Below, piece by piece: positions 58,156-64,000 of a stretch of 64,000 nucleotides of DNA. Made by a program: the position numbers and the translations under genes. Position 1 is the stretch's first letter; each line of letters starts with the position of its first letter. The stretch comes from Aminicenans sp964648465 (lineage in GTDB: Bacteria; Acidobacteriota; Aminicenantia; Aminicenantales; Aminicenantaceae), in the NCBI GenBank assembly GCA_964648465.1, contig CAZYMU010000012.1, positions 4,972 through 68,971 on the forward strand, given 5' to 3'. The notes beneath the pieces are model-generated. The model was not told the DNA's origin and did not search any database. It saw only the letters and a list, made by a program, of their open reading frames with translations.

Positions 58156-58908
58156 ATGAGAAAATCATTTAAGGGAATAAAGAATAAGGAAGGCAGTGGT
58201 TTCTCCTTGATTGAAAGTTTAATAACCATGTCTTTATTTCTTTTAGTTGTCCTTGCCACTATGGAGTTTTATGCATTTACACGCGGTAAGTTTCAAAAAG
58301 TTAAAGAAGAACAGGAAGCAAGTCAGGCTGCTTTTGCGGCACTGGATAAAATGAAAACAGATCTTGCAGAGAGTGGCCGGGGGATCTTAATCCCTGTTGA
58401 ATTGGGGGTGCTCGATGCTATTAGCGAGAGTAATGGCACTCTTTTTATTCTCAGCAAAGAAAAGCAACTGATGCTGTCAAGTGATCTTGTACCAGGTCAA
58501 ACACGGATAAACTTAGCAAGTACAAGTAAGATTAGAAAAGGGCGGGAGCTCTGCTTTTTTGACCCAACAAAAGCAGAGATTAAATCAGTTTCTCTTGTTG
58601 ACAGGGACAGTGTAGTTCTCTCGTCACCGATTGATTTTTCTTATTCAAATGAAGACTGCAGTGTAATCATGATAAAAAGAGTTTCACTTTTTTTTGACGA
58701 AGGCAGTCAGATCTTGAGAAGAAAGGTAAATAGCAATTCAGCGCAGCCTCTTCTTGAAGAAACTGCGTTTTTTGGATTCGATTATAATGAAGCTTCGAAT
58801 CTTTTGAAATTAAGCATCAGCCTGAAGACGAACAAGGAGAAAAAATATGAAATTTCTGTTTTTCCGGAAAATGTTGCCCTGGTCTCTGCTCTCAAAGCGG
58901 GAGAATGA
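58156..58908 (+). CDS. Minor pilin / pseudopilin (PilW-like)
   Basis: A 250-residue prepilin-like protein: leader MRKSFKGIKNKEGSG, cleavage before FSLIESLITMSLFLLVVLATMEFYAF (Glu at +5), then a long globular part. Size and place in the cluster resemble PilW-type minor pilins that prime type IV pilus or type II secretion filaments. The 3' end overlaps the next gene by 62 bases. Confidence 0.8.
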   Translation: MRKSFKGIKNKEGSGFSLIESLITMSLFLLVVLATMEFYAFTRGKFQKVKEEQEASQAAFAALDKMKTDLAESGRGILIPVELGVLDAISESNGTLFILSKEKQLMLSSDLVPGQTRINLASTSKIRKGRELCFFDPTKAEIKSVSLVDRDSVVLSSPIDFSYSNEDCSVIMIKRVSLFFDEGSQILRRKVNSNSAQPLLEETAFFGFDYNEASNLLKLSISLKTNKEKKYEISVFPENVALVSALKAGE

Positions 58909-60442
58909 GTTTAAGAAAGGGAGTATGACTCTTATCTCAATTTTTATGTTTTTCATTTTTTCTGTTCTTGGGTTAGGTATGCTTTATAACTCACAGATTC
59001 ATATAAGATTGACTGCCTGTAAGAAAAATTCAATGCTTCTGGGTTACGCTTCCGAAAACGGAATCAAGCAAAGTTTCAATCAACTTGTTCAGTTAGCCTT
59101 AAATAGGACTTCTTTATCAGTTCTTTCTTCGGGAGAAACAGAAGTGCTAAAAGAAGACGCTGTGAATAAAGGTATGAGAATAATTGAGAAACTTCTTGAA
59201 TCGGAAATTCCACTTACTATCGCTTCAAATTGGGAAAAGTTGGGATGGGAAAGCAGCACAGTTTTTTCTTTAAAAAAAATTGAAGAAGAAGCCAGTCATT
59301 TTAGTGCAGCATACAGAGTAGATATCTGTTCTGAAGGAATGTTAAAAAATTTTAAGCAAAGGAAGAGATCCGATCTTGAAGCTTCTATGAATATTTTTAC
59401 CGGCAACCCACCTCTTTCCATAATTCCACTTCTTATAGATAAAGAATTAAATATGGAACAAAAGGAAAATTTTTTGTCAAAAAATAAAATTGACATTCTT
59501 CCTTCCCAAAAGAATAAAATTCTTCCTAAAGCGGATTTTTCTAAGGACCTTCTTCCAAATGAAGCAGTTCCTCAAATAAACAAAGCCTTAAAAATAAATA
59601 TTTTTTATCCACAGGATCTTTCTACCTCTCAACTAAGGTCAGCCCTTGGGTTAGAAATATCGAAAGAACCTATACCGGATGGTGTTTATTTGATCAAAGA
59701 TGATATGGGCCTTGGCGGGATTTTTGTCCAAGGAGATTTGGATGAAATGACCATGGCTATCGAAGACGAGTTCCAGGTCCTATATTTCAAGATCGTACAA
59801 AGCTTTTGGGTTTTGAAATTCAGTCCGGCCAAGAGAAAAACACTTTTCTTCTCAGCTGCTGGAAATAAGGTATATGACCTTGTTCCTATAGGAATTGTTA
59901 TTGTCAATGGGAAAATCCATTCACTTGGAGGGGGAGTCATAGATTCGTCAGGTACAGTTGTCCTGTCCAGAGAGGAAGAAATACCCTGTATTCTTCAGGG
60001 TGTAAACTTAACAATTATTTCATCCGGCAGGGTAAATATTTCTTCTCACCTTATATATCAAGGAGTGAAGTGGGAAGAAGGCCTCCCTTATATTAAAGAT
60101 TCAAACTCTCAGCTGAACATATTTGCAACAGGAAAGGATTTTTTGGATGGCAGACCGAGAGATGGAGAGATTGTCATTGATGAGAGTGCTCCTCAGGAGA
60201 TAACAATTCAAGCATCTCTAACTGCTTCGGGAAATGGCTTCAATATCCAGGGAGAGAAAAAAACAGTCCACCTTTTAGGCAGCCTGCATGCTTCGGATTA
60301 CACCTCTAATGGGAATAGGCTTGAACTTGCTTTTGATGAGCAGTTTTTGGGGAAAAAAGATCTTCTTCAAAATGCTCCAAAAACAGCAAAACCCGTTCTT
60401 TATCTGTCATCTTTAAAGGTAATTGAATGGAAGGAAAATTAA
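58847..60442 (+). CDS. PilX-like pilus assembly protein
   Basis: A 531-residue protein with one N-terminal hydrophobic helix (KKGSMTLISIFMFFIFSVLGLGMLY) and a large C-terminal region, in the position of PilX in the cluster. It lacks a clear prepilin Glu+5 motif. The ATG at 58847 has AAGGAG before it inside the pilW-like gene, so a real 62-base overlap is likely. The C-terminal half (GGIFVQGDLDEMTM, then ILQGVNLTIISSGRVNISSHLIYQG) looks like beta-solenoid or carbohydrate-binding-type repeats. Function inferred from position. Confidence 0.68.
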   Translation: MKFLFFRKMLPWSLLSKRENEFKKGSMTLISIFMFFIFSVLGLGMLYNSQIHIRLTACKKNSMLLGYASENGIKQSFNQLVQLALNRTSLSVLSSGETEVLKEDAVNKGMRIIEKLLESEIPLTIASNWEKLGWESSTVFSLKKIEEEASHFSAAYRVDICSEGMLKNFKQRKRSDLEASMNIFTGNPPLSIIPLLIDKELNMEQKENFLSKNKIDILPSQKNKILPKADFSKDLLPNEAVPQINKALKINIFYPQDLSTSQLRSALGLEISKEPIPDGVYLIKDDMGLGGIFVQGDLDEMTMAIEDEFQVLYFKIVQSFWVLKFSPAKRKTLFFSAAGNKVYDLVPIGIVIVNGKIHSLGGGVIDSSGTVVLSREEEIPCILQGVNLTIISSGRVNISSHLIYQGVKWEEGLPYIKDSNSQLNIFATGKDFLDGRPRDGEIVIDESAPQEITIQASLTASGNGFNIQGEKKTVHLLGSLHASDYTSNGNRLELAFDEQFLGKKDLLQNAPKTAKPVLYLSSLKVIEWKEN

Positions 60443-60449
60443 GGCTTCA

Positions 60450-60893
60450 ATGATACAAGTAGAAATAAAAAAAAATGGATTTTCAATTTTAGAGGTTTTG
60501 ATTTCAATGTTTGTTTTAGCAGTTGTAGTTGGAATAATGTCAATGCCTTTTATAAACATTTCTCCAAAGTACATGCTGAAAAAGGCAGTTTGGGAGGTTA
60601 ATTCACGAATGCACTATGCCAGATATAAGGCAATTTTTGATGGGGTGAAGTACCGAGTTAAATTTGGCCCAATGAGCTATGTTGTTGAGAAATACAATGA
60701 AATTCAAAATAAATGGATATGTGAACAGACCTTTTTTCTAGAAAGGGTGTCAATCAGAGCTAATAACAGTCCAACTTTTCATCCCAAGGGAACTGTTTCT
60801 AATTTGGCTACTATAATTATCTCGAATTCGGGCGGGGAATATAAAATAACTCTTGCTATTTCAGGAAGAATAAAGGTTGTTAAGATTAAATAG
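60450..60893 (+). CDS. Minor pilin / pseudopilin (GspH/FimT-like)
   Basis: 147 residues from the ATG at 60450 (AAGG 6 bases before; an earlier TTG at 60423 is less likely). Leader MIQVEIKKNG followed by FSILEVLISMFVLAVVVGIM (cleavage after Gly10, Glu at +5), then a small beta-rich domain with LKKAVWEVNSRMHYARYKAIFDGVKYRVKF, the pattern of GspH/FimT pseudopilins. Last gene of the pilin cluster, convergent with the amidohydrolase. Confidence 0.82.
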   Translation: MIQVEIKKNGFSILEVLISMFVLAVVVGIMSMPFINISPKYMLKKAVWEVNSRMHYARYKAIFDGVKYRVKFGPMSYVVEKYNEIQNKWICEQTFFLERVSIRANNSPTFHPKGTVSNLATIIISNSGGEYKITLAISGRIKVVKIK

Positions 60894-60896
60894 AGG

Positions 60897-62675
60897 TCAT
60901 TTTTTTTCAAAAACTATCTTCCCGTCAATAATTGTGTACTCAACTTCTAATTTTAATATTTCTTCTTTCGGAATTTCGAGCATGTTTCTATCAAACACAC
61001 TGATGTCAGCAAGTTTTCCTTCTTCTAAAGAGCCGCGGAGATCGTCTCCAAAAGCCGCAAATGCGTTGTTGATTGTGTAAGCCTTGATAGCTTCTTCTAC
61101 AGATATACACTGCTCTGGAAACCAGCCTTCTTCGGGAGTGCCTTTAAGAGTCTTCCGTGCCACAGCAGCATAAATTAGATATTTAGGATGCATATGGTAG
61201 AGAGCAACACTTGTTCCTGGCCAATCAGAACCGAAGCATAACCTTGCACCATTATCCAAAAGAGACTTGAAGGCATATGCTCCTTTGCATCGTTCGTGCC
61301 CGATTCTTTCCTCCATCCACCTCATGTCATCAGAAAGATGATAAGGATTGACTTCTGCGATCACGTTTAATGCCTTAAATCTTGTAAAATCTTGAGGTCT
61401 GATTACCTGTGCATGTATAACCCGGAAACCTTTTAAATCTGTGCCTTCATTCTTAATCTTTTCATAGAGGTCTAGCATTTCTGCTACTCCTCTTGTCCCG
61501 ATGGCATGGACATTGGGAACAAAGCCGGCCTCCAGCCCGATTTTGATAAAGTTGTACATCTTTTCCATATTGCGAACCTGAAATCGGGGATCATCAGATG
61601 TATGATGTCGCCAATGACCGTAGTTTCCAGGTTGGTCATTATAGGGCTCAAAAAAGAGGGCTCCGTGTGTCCCCATGATTCCGTCGATGTAGCCCTTTAA
61701 TGCCCCGTAGCGCAGCCACATGTTTTTTACTTTTGATTTTGGATGTAGTCCCATTGTGAAACCATTGTCTCTAAGTTCAGCCGCGCGAGAAAGATCAGGA
61801 CGCAGCCAGACACGACAGGTTAATTCTCCGTTCTCCTGAAGTTCAATGAAACGCTCAGTCTGGGATGGGGTTTCAATATCATGAATTTCAACAATCCCCG
61901 ACTCGCGGAGGGCTTTAAGTGCAGCACGATTCTCATTCAGAATTCTTTTGTGGGACTTTGGCTTCTTTGTTTTTATAAGTTTATCGAATGCAGGCGAAGG
62001 ACGGAATACGAGTCCGGTTGCGCTGCCATTTTTTCCAATGATCATACCGTTCATTGCAATCCTGTCGAGACCAGCAGTTTTAAGGGCTGCTGTATTTGCC
62101 AGCCACTCTCTTGAATCGTAGCGGCAGATAAAACACGGGTTATCAGGAGTTATATCATCGATCATTGTTCGGTTTGGCCTCCAGGCATTTTTTCTCCGCT
62201 TTTTATTCTGCCCGGAATCCCCAGGTGCCCACTGCTCATAAGCACCCCAAAGCCCATCAGTGATCCATTCTCCTTTTTCCAGTAATTTTACCACCCGGCT
62301 GATTTCTTTCCTCAGCCCTTCCTCATCACACACCATCATTAAATTAGCATCATTTATCAGAGCGCCTGCACGGTTGAAATGAACATGGGCGTCTATGATT
62401 CCTGGAGTTGCGAATTTTCCTTGTAAGTCGATAACTTGCGTAGCATCACCAATATATTTTTGCGTATTTTCATCATTTTGGCAGACTGCAGTAATCTTAT
62501 TCCCTGTGATAACTAAGGCTTTTGCTGTAGGGTTCTCAGGATTAACGGTATATATAAAACCGTTTAGAATGACCAAGTCAGCAGGGGACACTTTTTGCTG
62601 TGAAGAGCAAAAAAAGTTTAACAAGGTTATAACAGATAATGTTATACTTAAAATAAAAAGTTTAGATTTTCCCAT
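60897..62675 (-). CDS. Amidohydrolase-family lipoprotein (YtcJ-like)
   Basis: A 592-residue metal-dependent hydrolase with a lipoprotein signal (LLNFFC, Cys23). Motifs: ADLVILNGFIYTVNP, FATPGIIDAHVHFNRAG (metal ligands), further His residues in VPNVHAIGTRGVAEM and RVIHAQVIRPQDF, CFGSDWPG (Asp ligand) and EGKLADISVFDRNMLEIP at the end. YtcJ-type enzymes act on amide or imide substrates of varied kind; the actual substrate cannot be told. GGAGGAACC ribosome-binding site before the ATG. Confidence 0.88.
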   Translation of the reverse strand: MGKSKLFILSITLSVITLLNFFCSSQQKVSPADLVILNGFIYTVNPENPTAKALVITGNKITAVCQNDENTQKYIGDATQVIDLQGKFATPGIIDAHVHFNRAGALINDANLMMVCDEEGLRKEISRVVKLLEKGEWITDGLWGAYEQWAPGDSGQNKKRRKNAWRPNRTMIDDITPDNPCFICRYDSREWLANTAALKTAGLDRIAMNGMIIGKNGSATGLVFRPSPAFDKLIKTKKPKSHKRILNENRAALKALRESGIVEIHDIETPSQTERFIELQENGELTCRVWLRPDLSRAAELRDNGFTMGLHPKSKVKNMWLRYGALKGYIDGIMGTHGALFFEPYNDQPGNYGHWRHHTSDDPRFQVRNMEKMYNFIKIGLEAGFVPNVHAIGTRGVAEMLDLYEKIKNEGTDLKGFRVIHAQVIRPQDFTRFKALNVIAEVNPYHLSDDMRWMEERIGHERCKGAYAFKSLLDNGARLCFGSDWPGTSVALYHMHPKYLIYAAVARKTLKGTPEEGWFPEQCISVEEAIKAYTINNAFAAFGDDLRGSLEEGKLADISVFDRNMLEIPKEEILKLEVEYTIIDGKIVFEKK

Positions 62676-62812
62676 GGTTCCTCCAAAAAACAGGTGGCTC
62701 TAAGACACGATATATCAACATCCACGCAAATTATATCTTTGGGAATAATTACTGTCAAAACAAAAGATAAATCCAGAGGATCATCCACTTTTAAAAAAAA
62801 CCTGAAGAGGTA

Positions 62813-62841
62813 TTGACATTTAGCATTACAATTTATATTAT
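62813..62841 (+). promoter_or_regulatory. rRNA operon promoter
   Basis: TTGACA (62813-62818), 17-base spacer, TATTAT (62836-62841). Transcription is predicted to start near 62848, about 165 bases before the 16S gene. Confidence 0.7.
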
Positions 62842-62902
62842 AGATAAGCTTTCAGAGAAGAGAACTATTCTATGCAAAGTGGGAGTTTTATAATCTGGGA
62901 GT

Positions 62903-62938
62903 TTCTTTCTCGTGTAAGAAAGAATTTGATCTTTGAAA
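62903..62938 (+). promoter_or_regulatory. boxB-boxA-like rRNA antitermination element
   Basis: Perfect 8-bp hairpin TTCTTTCT (62903-62910) / AGAAAGAA (62917-62924) around CGTGTA, followed directly by TGATCTTTGAAA (62927-62938), close to the boxA consensus TGCTCTTTAA. Hairpin-then-boxA is the order in the Escherichia coli rrn leader, where NusB-S10 bind boxA and prevent premature termination. Confidence 0.6.
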
Positions 62939-62991
62939 CAAAAAGCAGAGCGACCATAATGGATCCAAATTGTCATTTTTAAGTTACGATT

Positions 62992-63009
62992 AGAACCCTT
63001 CGGGGTTCT
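62992..63009 (+). promoter_or_regulatory. Terminator-like hairpin directly before 16S rRNA
   Basis: AGAACCC (62992-62998), TTCG loop, GGGTTCT (63003-63009), then TTTTATAA... The stem is perfect and is followed by T residues, like an intrinsic terminator, but lies only 4 bases before the 16S 5' end. It may be a processing or folding element, or an attenuator overridden by the boxA element. Confidence 0.6.
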
Positions 63010-63013
63010 TTTA

Positions 63014-64000
<987 letters not shown>

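Larger units (their letters stand above)
62676..63013. other. 338-base intergenic region with the rRNA promoter and leader
   Basis: Holds the rrn promoter, a boxB-like hairpin, a boxA-like site and a terminator-like hairpin just before the 16S gene (each listed separately). An A/T-rich stretch before the -35 (TTTTAAAAAAAACC at about 62789) could be an UP element. No gene. Confidence 0.7.

Noticed and set aside
62992..63009. Reading the hairpin before 16S as an ordinary terminator of an upstream gene
   Set aside because: The upstream gene (amidohydrolase) is on the other strand, and the hairpin lies inside the rrn leader downstream of the rRNA promoter.

Overview
The window (about 38-40% G+C by eye) comes from a Gram-negative-type (diderm) bacterium. 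It holds lipopolysaccharide-export genes (lptE, a fused lptC/lptA-like gene, lptB), a complete Tol-Pal operon, many lipoproteins and the first 987 bases of a 16S rRNA gene. The mix of proteobacteria-like operon order with secreted S9 peptidases, FG-GAP/ASPIC proteins, TolB-like propellers and amidohydrolases, together with the look of the 16S, suggests an Acidobacteriota-like lineage such as Candidatus Aminicenantes. That placement is inference, since I could not search a database.

Layout. 1-1713 (minus): start of enolase, a YtxH and a DUF948-type protein, and an unknown membrane protein. 1968-6079: leuS-lptE-holA, the proteobacterial order. 6133-8534: rpsT divergent from murJ-dtd. 8535-9154: gene-free region of degenerate repeats and a large hairpin. 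9155-13476 (minus): ftsY-ribD-ribE-ribBA-HEAT protein. 13663-21982: recJ-lptC/A-lptB-rpoN-hpf-ptsN-hprK-rapZ. 22276-24735: mannose-type EIIA, HPr and enzyme I. These last two blocks form a phosphotransfer regulatory system with no sugar permease in the window. 24812-30520 (minus): cupin, ssb, cpoB, pal, tolB, a TonB/TolA-like protein, tolR, tolQ. 30640-32656: Trk/Ktr-type K+ uptake pair. 32742-37747: MrfA-like helicase divergent from a short uvrA. 37816-39484: holB-ricT. 39539-40761 (minus): ECF sigma factor and zinc-finger anti-sigma. 40861-42001: receiver-like stub and HD-GYP protein. 42019-45437: ftsK, a second repeat island and rsmA.

45445-57423 is more accessory in character: TolB-like lipoprotein, propeller-SGNH hydrolase, small envelope protein, hexapeptide acyltransferase, FG-GAP/ASPIC protein, sulfatase-fold lipoprotein, radical SAM/SPASM protein and an S9D glutamyl-endopeptidase-like protease. 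57690-60893 is a four-gene minor-pilin operon. 60897-62675 (minus) is a lipoprotein amidohydrolase. 62813 to the end holds an rRNA promoter, an antitermination-like leader and the 16S gene.

The points most worth a second look are: a stand-alone HPr kinase core inside a permease-free PTS; the DHBP-synthase metal-ligand His replaced by Gln in RibBA; a UvrA about 100 residues short; sigma70 promoters whose -10 box lies 8-9 bases from the start codon (probable leaderless mRNAs); the shared mosaic repeats; and a possible dual start in the first minor-pilin gene. I found no CRISPR array, intact insertion sequence, prophage or tRNA gene.
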